From: Neovahlkampfia damariscottae | Lineage: Eukaryota > Heterolobosea > Selenaionea > Neovahlkampfiida > Neovahlkampfiidae | Direction of reading: 5' to 3' | Length of the DNA: 64,000 nt | Assembly: GCA_016618085.1 (NCBI GenBank) | Contig: JABLTG010000020.1 | Location: forward strand, 62,001-126,000 | The notes under the pieces: model-generated | What the model was told of the DNA's origin: nothing | Databases searched by the model: none | Seen by the model: only the letters and a program-made list of their open reading frames with translations | Part shown: in pieces, positions 36,380 through 46,851 of the stretch | Numbering within the stretch: position 1 is the first letter of the stretch | Layout of the letters: each line of letters begins with the position of its first letter | Made by a program: the position numbers and the translations under genes

Positions 36380-39277
36380 ATGTTGGTAGTTGATGAACAA
36401 AGAAAACAGATTTTTGATGATTCAATAGAAAATATATTTAATATAAAAGAAAGTATGTTTCACCTTAAAAAACATGAAGAACTATTCATTGAAAGTTTAA
36501 CTGGACATGTGTAAGAAAAGATAAATTTAACATATACCTAATAAATAGTATTTCAGTTGAAATTCAAAAACAAATCCTGTCAACTTCTAAAAAGATTGAA
36601 GAATTTTCTGAAAACATCAATTTTATTGAGAAGGTATCAAATGGTTTGATGAGAAATGAAAAAGAATTGAATTTAAAGTCACATGATGAATATAAGTCAT
36701 TAATTGAGGTAAATATTCTAATTTTTTAAATTCAAAAAGACTAATTTGAAATTTTTTGAAAAAAAACAACAAGATAGACTCACACTGAAATTTGAACCAT
36801 TTTTTAAAAAAATTCAAAAAAAGAAAAATATGTATGAACTATTAAATAATAAATATGAGATGATACAATCTGAAATATTCAATTATCTTGAGAAGTTCAA
36901 TCATTTGAATAAAATAGAAAAGAACGACAATAATGAAATATTTGATATTATTTTATTTTATGAAGTAAGAATAGAGTATTAGATTAAATATAAAGAAACA
37001 ATTTGAGAAGTTGGTAGAATATTTATTCAAATCAAATTCAAATTTATTAAAAGACTATCATTTTTTTGAAATGTTTTTTAAATCCAATGAACATTTAAAT
37101 AAATTAATTCAAATGATTTCTAGTTTTAACAGTACTATAATGAGTACTACTAAATTATTACCTCAAAATTTTAAAGAAACTTTAAATTTTGATTTAAAAA
37201 TGATTGATGAAGAAAATGAAGAAGAAATATTTTTGAAAGAAAATAATGAACTTTTAGATCATAAAAATGAAGAATATTTAAATCATTTGCTGAATATTTT
37301 ACCACAAAATTATATTTTAAATTCAAAAATATTTGTAAATAATCATTTTCAATTATCCAAATTAGTTCAATATTCCTATTTGGAAAAAAGTAATTTCTTA
37401 TTTGAAAATATATCTAAATCATTTAATAAAATGATAATCACTAAAGAGTCGAAAGATTTTAAGATGATAATTAAAGCAAAACAAATAATTAATGAAGCAT
37501 CAATAATATCCAATGAATTCGTAATTCAAAAAAATTTCAAGTTGAAAGTTTTAAATAAATATAAATCATTTATTGGTAAGAAAATTAAGAAATTGAAAAA
37601 GTGAGTTATTTAAATGAATTGAAACCTTATAGAATGCAAATTATTATATTTGAATACTTCTGTATAAAATTAAAGAGAAACTCAACCAAGAATTCAATTT
37701 TATTCAAAAATTTAAATTTAAAACTAATTCTATTGATAAAGAAAGTTTTAAAGGAATCTATTTTCAAAAAAGTGCTTTTGAACAAAATTATAAATAATTT
37801 TAAAATTGGAGATTTCAAAAAATCAAGAAATTTATTGAAATTAGAAAGATTTCCAATTTATATTGAAAATTTGATCACGAAAAAAATTCAATGGAAATCA
37901 TTTCATTTTTCGAAATTTAATAATTTCAATGATGCGGATGAACAAATTGATGTTTTATTTTCAACAAAAACTGATTCGTTGAATGAAAAGAAGGATGAAA
38001 ATATGTTCACCAATAATATAGCACCAAGTAGAATATCTTTATATTTGAAAAATAAGGATGAAAAATTGTTGAATAATGAAGATGATTTGATTAAAGATTT
38101 GAAAGAGGTTTGTCATTTGTTCTTTTTAAATTTCAAAATAGAAAATTGAAGAATTCATTGAACCAAAATTGAAAAAGAAAAATATTTTAATATCACATTT
38201 TAATAACACGTCTAATGTTTATTCAAAATTATTTCCATTTTGTCAATCAATCAATGAAGAAGTATCAAAAATTCAGTCTTTTTCAAATAAAATAATTGTA
38301 AGAAATATTTATATTCAACTATAATAAGGATAATGCATTTGAAAAAGTAAATGAAGTATTAAAAATGAAGGAATATAATATTCCATTTGAGTATTTGAAA
38401 CAATCCAATTTATTCAATTCCTATATGATTGATGTATTAAACGAAGATGATGAAGAATTGAAATTAAAATTACTGAAAGAATACAATCATCCATTGGATA
38501 TTAATCTATCATTAAAAATTAAAGAATTAAATGAAGTATGATAATATCTTTAACATTCATTCTTTTTAGAAATTCGAAAATGAAGATATTTCAATTATTG
38601 AATTGATGAATGAAAAATATATTCAATTTTCATTAGTTTATAAAAAATATGAAAAAATACAAAGGGAATTTTTGATAAAGACTATTAAAGAAGATGTAAG
38701 AAACATTTCTGAAGATTCAGGAGTTTTGTTTTGTCATCAAATCTCAATGTTTATTTCGAATGGTAAATCAAAATTTATATTTGATTACTTTTTAGTTCCA
38801 TCATTTAAATTTGAAGAATTTTATTTGAAATATTCAAATTTAATTTCTTTGATTCTTCCAAAATTAGTATCACTTCGAAAAGTTTATCTTGCACCATTGA
38901 AAACAGAATTACACAAACTAAAGAAACGAAAACGATTATTTGAATTAATTGAATCATTTAATTCAAATATAAATTTGCATGATCAAATTTTAAATCCAAT
39001 GACTCATTTGATTTGTTTCAAAATGGTTGGAAAAGAAGAAATGATACCAAAATTGATCAACTTATCAAAATATCTAGATCTATCATTAAATATAGGATTT
39101 ATGGAAGATTTAAATGAAAATATGGTGAAAAGTAGATTTGAAAGTGAAAATCATTGGATAAATGAAGAGAGCATTGATGAAATTATTGATATTTGGTTTA
39201 AAAATGATACTGCACATCAAAATATGAAAAAGTGTTGTAGTTTTTTTGAAAGAGTAATAAATGAGAACCTCAAGTAA
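36380..39277 (+). CDS. large coiled-coil protein, unrecognised
   Basis: About ten exons chained through GT-AG introns of 26-47 nt (for example 36511-36555, 36710-36740, 36964-36994, 37576-37601, 38108-38140, 38296-38326 and 38537-38570). It opens MLVVDEQRKQIFDDSIENIF and stays helical, Lys/Asn/Phe-rich and without Cys or Gly motifs for about 860 residues. Repeated phrases such as HEELFIESLTGHVEIQKQIL and ISNGKSKFIFDYFLVPSFKF suggest an elongated helical-rod protein. Vesicle tethers (COG, exocyst) and augmin subunits look like this, and VPS16 next door makes a trafficking role tempting, but nothing in the sequence proves it. The exon chain itself is well supported because every join keeps the frame. 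Confidence 0.6.
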
Positions 39278-39325
39278 AAATAACGTGGAAACAACAATGG
39301 AAATAAAAATTTTGGAAACTTGTGA

Positions 39326-39330
39326 CCAAT
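39326..39330. promoter_or_regulatory. CCAAT box of VPS16, start-deciding
   Basis: GACCAATCAA, 42 nt before the ATG at 39372 but downstream of the in-frame ATGs at 39261 and 39297. It supports the internal start. Confidence 0.55.
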
Positions 39331-39371
39331 CAAAAAGTTTCTCATTTTTTTGTGGATTTGAAAACAATTCA

Positions 39372-41947
39372 ATGAGTATTGCTGCTGACTGGATTAAAGT
39401 AGGTGGAACAGGTAATCAATCCTACTATCAAAAAAAAGAGGTGTATGATATTGATTGGAATATATTAGAGTTTGATTTTGATAATTATGTGGTAGGTGTT
39501 GCTTCTAATGGTGGACCTGTAGCATTATCACAAGATCCAATGAAGGCACTTTTAGTAAATAGTCTTGAAGAAAGTTTACCTTTTATATATATTTACTCTT
39601 CATCTGGACGTTTAATTTCAAAGTTTATGGTAAATAATTTTCTTTTTTTCGAATTTTTTAAAGTTTAACAAAGGATCAGTACATTCTTTAGGATGGACAT
39701 CAGATGAAGACTTAGTGGTTTTGACTTGTGAAGCACAAGTCTTTTTATATGATTTTTATGGAAACCTTAAACATCAAATTTCATTTGTCGAAAAAGTAAA
39801 AGATTCTGGAATATTATATTCTGTTTTATGGGAATGTGGATTAGCTATAATGTCAAATGATTTAGAAGTTTGGGTCATTTCTGATTTTGATGACTCTTAC
39901 TGCGAAATGTTACAAAACGTAAAATTTCCAGATATACCAAATGGAATTGAAGTATTACTAAATTATGATGAAGATGATATGTTTTTAATACCAGAAATAT
40001 TAATAGCACCAAAAGAAGGTAGTTTAGTTTTAAATGGAATGGATGGATATCGAGATTTAAAAGTCAATAATGGTCCATTTTTAAGTTTAAGTTTATCACC
40101 TTCAAGAAAATTAATTGCATTATTTTCAGAAAGTGGAATGTTATTTATATATGATTCAGATCTGACTCAAATTGTTACAGAATTTAATACTAGATCAAAA
40201 GCAGCACCTTCACAATTTATTTGGTGTGGTGATGATAGTATTTGTTTATATTGGACACCACAACAACTTAATAAAAATGATAAATCATTAGTACTTATGA
40301 TATCACCTATTGGATATAATAAATTTACATTTGATGGTTCAATTTATTTATCATCTGAAATTGATGGTATACGTATATTTACATCAGATACATGTGAATT
40401 TTTACAAAAAGTACCAAGTAAGATAAAAAAAATGAATAACAAATTCAAAAGATTCAATTAAAGATATCTTTAGTATTGGATCATTAGAACCATCAGCACA
40501 ATTATTTGATTGTTTTACAGAATATGAAGAAACAAGTTCAATTCAAATGAAATATATTGAATCTTTAAGAAGAGATTTGAATGAAAGTATAATTGGATGT
40601 TTAAATGGAGCATGTTCAGAATTTGATTTAAGAATTCAAAGAAAATTACTTGGTGCAGCATCATATGGTAAATCATTTTTAAGAAAATTTAATTCACAAT
40701 TATTTGTTGAAAAATGTCAAATTATACGTGTTTTAAATGCAATGAGAGATGAAAAAGTAGGTATACCAATTACCTATGAACAATATAAAAATTTAACTAT
40801 TCAAAAATTAATTAAAAGATTATTAATTAGAAATTTACATTTTTTAGCATTTAAAATTTGTAATTATTTGAATATTCAACCATCAATGGTTGTTGAACAT
40901 TGGTCAATGGAAAAAATAAAAAGATCAGAAAATGATGATGAAACATTAAAATTAGTTGTTGATAAAATGAAAATGTCACCAAATGCATCATTTTCAAAAT
41001 TAGCAACTATTGCATTTGAATCTGGAAATAAGAATTTAGCATTAGGATTTCTTGAATATGAAATATCAGCTGGTGAACAAGTACCTGTTTTAATGAAAAT
41101 GAAAGAAATGAAAAGAGCATTATTAAAATCAATTGAATCAGGTGAAACTGATTTAATTTATTTAGTTTTACTTGAAATTAAAGAAAAAGTTGAACCAAAA
41201 ATATTATTCAAAATTATATCTGAACCATATTTTGAATTACCAAAACAATTATTAATAACATATTGTAAAGAACAAGATACTGAATTTTTAAAACAATTCT
41301 TTCAATCTTCTGATTTACCAGAAGAAGCTGCTTTAATGTTTATTCAAGAAACATTTAATCATAAAAATGATAATTCTGCAAGAATTAAAAGATTAAAAGT
41401 TGCGAAAGATTTATTTTCAACAAAAAAAGAATGTTATGTTGATTCAAAATTAATTCAAGAAGAAATTGATTTAATTAATATTCAAGAAGATTTTGATTCA
41501 TTATCTTCTGATGCAATCTATTCAAATACTTCAATTTCAGATTCAATTTATAATGCTATTCTTGAAAGACAAGATAAAAAAGCATTGGCTTTGAAATCAA
41601 AATTCTCAGTTCCAGATAAAAGGTATTGGTGGTTAAGAGTTAAAGCATTATCAAAATGTGAATATTGGGATGAATTAGAATCTTTTGCAAAATCAAAAAA
41701 ATCACCAATTGGTTATTCTCCATTTGTTCAAGTTTGTTTAGATAGAAATAATTTAGTTGAAGCATCAAAATATGTTACAAAAGTGTCAGATCCAAGAGAA
41801 AAAGTTGATTTTTGTATTCTTCTTGGAATGTGGAAAGAAGCAATTGATGCAGCAGCAAAAGATCAAAAATTATTAGTTACAATTGCAAATAAAACAAAAG
41901 ATCCACAAATTAGAGGTACTATTCAAACTTTATTAAAGAAATTTTAA
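39372..41947 (+). CDS. VPS16: VPS16, HOPS/CORVET core subunit
   Basis: I take the ATG at 39372 (MSIAADWIKVGGTGNQSYYQ) because VPS16 proteins begin at this point; the upstream ATGs overlap the previous gene's stop. N-terminal propeller: YDIDWNILEFDFDNYVVGVA, NGGPVAL, IYSSSGRLI and LYWTPQQLN. The region EIDGIRIFTSDTCEFLQKVP precedes an intron near 40419-40462. The alpha-solenoid follows: KLLGAASYGKSFLRKFN, VLNAMRDEKVGIPITYEQYK, GFLEYEISAGEQVPVLMKMK, SIESGETDLIYLVLLEIKEK and FSVPDKRYWWLRVKALSKCE through the conserved SKSKKSPIGYSPFVQVCL. VPS16 pairs with VPS33 in tethering complexes for endosome-lysosome fusion. About 830 residues, as in animals. Confidence 0.93.
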
Positions 41948-43245
41948 TTTATAATCACATCACTAAATCTATTTGATACAATTGTCTTTGAAATATTCAT
42001 TTTAGAAAATGATTCAATCAATTCATCTTTTTCTCTTTTTCTCTTTTTTAATTCTTTGATAATTCTACTTTGTCGGAGATTAATCAAATGAAGTTGAGTA
42101 ATTGTTGTTTTTTGATGATCAATTATCTTTTTGTAATCATCAACAGTCACTCTCAATAATGAAACTATTGGTATTTTTCTCTCACTTGTTGTTTTGGTTT
42201 TAATATTTGAAAAATCACCAATTGGGGCTTTCATTCCAGGTGGTCCTGTTAATGGTCCTCCCATTGGTGGTGGTGCAGGTGGTCCTCCCATTGGTGATGG
42301 ACCTGGAGAATTCCTCTTAAAAAGAGGCACTGACGCTTCTGGCGGTGTTGATGGAATTGATTTTGGAGAATCATCTGATGAAATGATTATTTCACTTGAC
42401 AATTCTTTTTTTAGAATATGATTGGTCTTCTCTAATTCTTGATTTCGTTTTACCATTTCATTCAATTCTTTCCTCAATTTTTCTATTTCTGATACTTCCG
42501 AAGATTCTGTTGGTGTAAAGATATCAAATGTTTCTAAATCTTCAAGAATCATTCTTTCTTCTTTTGTTTCAATAATTGGAATCCCTTGACCAAAAATAGT
42601 TTGAAATTCAATATTTGACAACATTGTATCAAATTCACTGAATTGAATTTCTTCTTCTTTGAAATTAAAATCAAAACATTCTGAGGGTATTGATTCTAAT
42701 TTTTTTCGTTTTGTTTCTTTTTGTGATTTATTTTCATCCTTTACCATTGTATCATTCTGTCTCTTTTGATAATAATTTGGTGGTTTTGAAATCAAATAAA
42801 ATTCTTTGCTTTTTAACACTTTTGAAAATGTAACAAATTCAACAAAATATTTAATCCAATTTGTTTTAGAATGTCTATTTACTTGTGACACTCCAATATC
42901 CTTACTTTTATCTTTGTACAACTTTGTACAACAAAATTAAAAACAAATAAAATTTACAAAATAAATGAAATGTTTTTCATCATTTATCTCAATAATTCTT
43001 TCAAATTCTGGTTTAATATTCATTAAACCATAATTAGGATCTATTTTATACCAATTTGGTCGTTGATTTTTATGAAAATTTGATTTATATTTTGATGGTA
43101 TTATTATTTCAAGTTTTAAATATTTTGAAAATATAAGTTCATCAAGAGGTTTCATTCTTTCTCCTTTTATCTCAATATCATCTGATTTAATGGTTATTTT
43201 TTGTTTTATTGAATCATCTTCTGTCACTAAACTGGACAAATTCAT
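41944..43245 (-). CDS. unrecognised protein with Pro/Gly-rich and coiled-coil segments
   Basis: Two exons. Exon 1 (MNLSSLVTEDDSIKQK...KHFIYF) joins across an intron near 42917-42951 to LYKDKSKDIGVSQVNRHSKT. The first 150 residues look folded (DELIFSKYLKLEIIIPSKYK, NWYKIDPNYGLM). A coiled coil follows (EIEKLRKELNEMVKRNQELE), then a profilin/EVH1-like proline stretch (GGPPAPPPMGGPLTGPPGMK) and a basic C-terminus (IKELKKRKREKDELIE). No known family comes to mind. Poly-Pro next to coiled coil suggests an actin-linked or scaffold role at best. Its stop overlaps the VPS16 stop. Confidence 0.6.
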
Positions 43246-43258
43246 TCTGAAATGTTCT

Positions 43259-43263
43259 CCAAT
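43259..43263. promoter_or_regulatory. CCAAT box, Pro-rich gene
   Basis: CTCCAATCAATT on plus, 14 nt above the minus ATG at 43245 and 37 nt before a possible plus-strand ATG at 43300. Confidence 0.5.
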
Positions 43264-43299
43264 CAATTTCTGTTATTTTGAGAAACTGAAAGTGTGATC

Positions 43300-43415
43300 A
43301 TGTCTGGTGCGTTATTGGAGAAAACAAAGAAAAAACTGACAAGAATGAATTTCAATATCTTAGAGAATTTCTAGGTTCTGAAAAAACAGATTATAATTTA
43401 TTTTTTAAGTTATAA
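43300..43415 (+). CDS. possible small plus-strand gene (about 30 codons)
   Basis: The ATG at 43300 plus a putative 23-nt GT-AG intron (43307-43329) reads MSEKTDKNEFQYLREFLGSE and on to a TAA at 43413. The downstream frame is open and has coding-like composition. It sits between two minus-strand genes with a CCAAT box 37 nt before it. Without the intron the ATG frame ends after 24 codons. Chance is a real alternative. Confidence 0.22.
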
Positions 43416-43460
43416 ACTAAGGTTTATTCTGATAACGTAACTAATTACATTGGAGGAGTC

Positions 43461-44707
43461 TTACTCTTCTCTTAACTCTTTTCTTTTTGTATGAGAATAA
43501 GCAATATCCCCTGTTGAATTATAGATATCAACTCTTGATTCAGTTGTTGTCAAATGATGAATCATGAATCCCTCACTTTTTCCCAAAGAAAATTTAGAAT
43601 GAGTATGATTGGTGACAATCCAATTTGCCCATGTTTGTCCACCAGCTCCATTTACAAAATAATCCATAATAGTTTCATTCTTTGGTCCATAAGGAATTTG
43701 AATATGTCTTTCAGAAAAATTTAAAAAAAAAAAAAATTAAAAAATACTGAAGGATATGCCTAAAAAGTTAAAAATAAATAAACATACTGATGTCCACAAA
43801 AATATGCATCAATTTGAAATTCTTCAAATAATGATTCAAAATCTTTCATGTATGTATGTCCTTTTTAAAATTGTTTAATCAAATTTTAAATATATATTTT
43901 ACCCCAATCACCATAATCACCTCCAGAATACATGACATGATGACCATAAACAAATCTCCATCTATATGTATGTTGTCCTGCTTCTAAAACATTTCTTAAC
44001 CAATCAATAACTTCTTTGGTTGATAATTTTGCAACATGTGGATATTCAACTTGATACTCTGGATCAAATCTTGTTGTATCAATAAAAATTTGTTGAAATC
44101 TTTCACCTGATTTCAAATAACTTTCTTTTGTATAATAATAAAAAGGCATATGCCAATGTGGATTAATTTTACTATAAGCAATCTCTGATAAAGCAGAATT
44201 AGGTTTTCTATGATCATGATTTCCAAGTATACAATACCAATGTAAATTCTTCAAAGAATCATAAATATTATAAACATTTTCATAAGTAGTTTTAAAAAGT
44301 GGATCTGTGACATTGTCAACACCATACCAATAAAAATTATCACCCATAGACAATATATAATCAATATTTGTTTTTCTTGCTTCCAAACTTTTTCAATTAA
44401 TTTTTTGATTAAAATCAAACCTCATCATTTTTGCAACATTCTTTTGTTGAGGTGAATCCAAACCCCAATCACCAACATATATCATATTATAAGTTGATTT
44501 TTTTGGTATAGTAAAAAAAGTTACCAACGTAACAGTCAAAATTGTGGCAATAAATAAAATAAGAAGGATTGAAGAAATAAAAGGACAAAGTAGAAGCTTC
44601 AATTTTCTTAGATAAGGATTTTCTTGTTTTTGATTTGACTCAAATTTTTCATAAAATTCAATTCCTTGAGTTTCTTGTTCCAAATCTGCGTCACTTTCAT
44701 TCAACAT
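43461..44707 (-). CDS. membrane-anchored purple acid phosphatase (TRAP-like)
   Basis: MLNESDADLEQETQGIEF is a cytosolic head. One N-terminal signal-anchor follows (FISSILLILFIATILTVTLV), so the enzyme faces the vesicle lumen or outside. Metallophosphatase motifs appear in order: YVGDWGLDSPQQ; LSMGDNFYWYGV (after an intron near 44389-44421); WYCILGNHDHRK; and VYGHHVMYSGGDYGDW. The final metal motif AYFCGHQHIQIPYG is rebuilt across an intron of about 80 nt near 43,713-43,791. The spacing matches tartrate-resistant purple acid phosphatases (ACP5), which use an Fe-M centre to cleave phosphomonoesters. The His-for-Asp change in 'GHDH' (GHQH here) is notable but leaves both metal-binding histidines. 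Divergent from the capping enzyme. Confidence 0.87.
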
Positions 44708-44724
44708 TTCTGAAAACTAAAATG

Positions 44725-44729
44725 ATTGG
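44725..44729. promoter_or_regulatory. CCAAT box of the phosphatase gene
   Basis: AACCAATCATTT on minus, 18 nt upstream of the ATG at 44707. Confidence 0.55.
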
Positions 44730-44807
44730 TTAGAAAGTTCAAAAAAGTTGTTTATATTTACTCTTTTATAGTTTATTTGTTAAATTTAAAAGATGTGATT
44801 TTTCCAA

Positions 44808-44812
44808 CCAAT
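44808..44812. promoter_or_regulatory. CCAAT box of the capping-enzyme gene
   Basis: AACCAATCATATTT, 34 nt before the ATG at 44846. The same eleven bases recur before the lipase gene at 46827. Confidence 0.55.
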
Positions 44813-44845
44813 CATATTTTTTGAAGTCTCAAAACAAAAAGTTCA

Positions 44846-46790
44846 ATGGAAAAACTCGCAGAACAACAGCCAACGAAACAATTTTTCTTGAGGGCTTCAA
44901 AAGACTGGGTTAATACAGTTCATAAAAAAGAGATAAGTCAGGAAGAACAATACACCATTTTAAAATATATGCAAGAACCTGACGAAAATATGGACTATGA
45001 GTCTGCAGATCAATTCTTTCGAACCTTAGTGAATGATAATGTATTTTCAGGTCATAATACTCAAAGACCTGAAAATAGAAGTTTATTTCCAGGTCCAATG
45101 GCAGTACAAATGGGTAGAAAACATTTAAATTATGTTCGCGACTTAAAATATTGGATAACAGAAAAGAGTGATGGTATAAGATGCATGGTAATTTAATTAA
45201 TTTAATTTTATATTTCAAGATGTTGACCTTATATGAACCAAATTTGACCAAATGGAAAATAATAGAACCAATGACTAAAATGTTAAATTGGCTTGATAGT
45301 TCAGCAATTGAAGTGACATATAATCACGCCAAAAGAGAAGATGAAAGACAATTTGATATTGAATTAGAAGATGGTTCATACTCTTTTGACGCTGAAAATT
45401 TGACACTGGAAAAGAATTCAACAATTTTTAAATTAAAAAGAGTACAAGGATGCTCTTTTTCATATTTATTTGATAGAAAATATTCATTTTATTTATGTAC
45501 CGAAGAATTTTTATTTCCAACACCTGAATCATTTCAATATGTTAAAAAACAAGAAACAGGAGAACTTTCATATCAAAGAGTATTAATTTTAGATGGAGAA
45601 GTACTTTATAATTTTAGAGATCGTAGATATAATTATACAATTTATGATATTATAACTTTATCAGTTCAAAAAGATTTAAGTAGGAATATTAGTTCACCTT
45701 GGTCATGTTCAAAATTAAATATTGAAAAGAAATTAAAAACAATTGATCAATGTGTTATTCAACCTCATTATTTTCTTTATAAAGAAGTTTTAAAAACGAA
45801 TACACCAAAATGTTTATTTTTGATTTTAAAACATTTTTATCCAAAAGAACAAGTTGAAGAAATTTTAAGTCATATTAAAAAAGATGAAAAATCAGGTGAA
45901 TATTTATATAAGAATTATAATAAAAATGATGGACTAGTATTCACACCAGATGATACAAAATATTATACTTTTTTACCTGGAACAAATAATTTTTTATTAA
46001 AATGGAAATGGACAGATAAATTAACTTGTGATTTTGAAGCATATCCAAATCCTACAAATGATAAATTTTCATTAAAATATGTAAAACAAACAATTCATTT
46101 CTTAAACAATAATAGATGGTTTATAAACAAAAAGTGATTTATAAAGATGTTTATTTAACAAAAGACAATAAACCTCTTGAAAGAAAAGAATGTGTTGTTG
46201 AATGTTTATTTGATAGAGAAAATCAAAAATGGGTAGTATTATGTTTAAGAAATGATAAAACTCATGGAAATGGTTTTAATGTTGTTTCAAATACATTAGA
46301 GAATGTTATTGAAAATTTAACAAGAGAAGAATTAATTGATGTTATCAAAGGAAAATCATCAAATAAAAATATGTCAATAAAGAATGATAAAGAATATATT
46401 CAAGATGTAATGAATTCTGATTATTATGCTCATTTTGAAATTGGAAAAAAAAAAGATCAATTTTTATACATTCAAGTTAAACATTTCCCAAAGAATTCAA
46501 GAGATGCAACAACCAATTATCAAAGAGTTTGGGATTGTATTGGTCCAGAAGGTGATACAAATGCTGATCTTGAATCAATTGTTAATCAATTATATCAAGA
46601 TGCAAGATCAAGAAAACAAACTTTATGTGCTAGATGTATTTTCATTCCTTCTTTAGGCATTTGGAAAATTATGGATTTTAAAGGATCATTGGAGAGAGCA
46701 ACTGGAAATCAACTGGTCAGTACTTTAGAAAAAGTTGCAAGTTTGACTGCAAAAAATAAATTAAAAAGAAAAATTAATGAAATTGAATGA
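44846..46790 (+). CDS. mRNA guanylyltransferase (capping enzyme) with C-terminal extension
   Basis: Nucleotidyltransferase motif I is WITEKSDGIRCM, about residue 108, with the Lys that carries GMP. It is followed after an intron (about 45188-45219) by motif III-like YQRVLILDGEVLYN, motif IV NDGLVFTPDD and motif V FLLKWKWTD. A 35-nt intron (46081-46115) joins KY to MVYKQKVIYKDVYL. The OB domain ends with motif VI WVVLCLRNDKTHGNG. No triphosphatase domain is fused, so the 5'-triphosphatase must be separate. After motif VI an additional segment of about 150 residues (DQFLYIQVKHFPKNSRDATT ... PSLGIWKIMDFKGSLERATG) has no counterpart I know in fungal or animal enzymes. The enzyme caps Pol II transcripts in the nucleus. 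Confidence 0.87.
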
Positions 46791-46828
46791 AGGAATAATT
46801 AAAAATTTTTTTTTTTAATTTTTCCGAA

Positions 46829-46833
46829 CCAAT
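46829..46833. promoter_or_regulatory. CCAAT box of the lipase gene
   Basis: GAACCAATCATATTT, 19 nt before the ATG at 46852. Confidence 0.55.
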
Positions 46834-46851
46834 CATATTTTTTTTTCCTGA

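Noticed and set aside
42230-42320. G/P repeats resembling a collagen or formin FH1 domain
   Set aside because: The proline stretch is short and no FH2 domain follows; kept only as a Pro/Gly segment of an unknown protein.
42937-43266. Separate small gene upstream of the Pro-rich protein
   Set aside because: It ends in a GT-AG intron that continues in frame (FIYF-LYKDKSKD), and no promoter box lies between the two parts.
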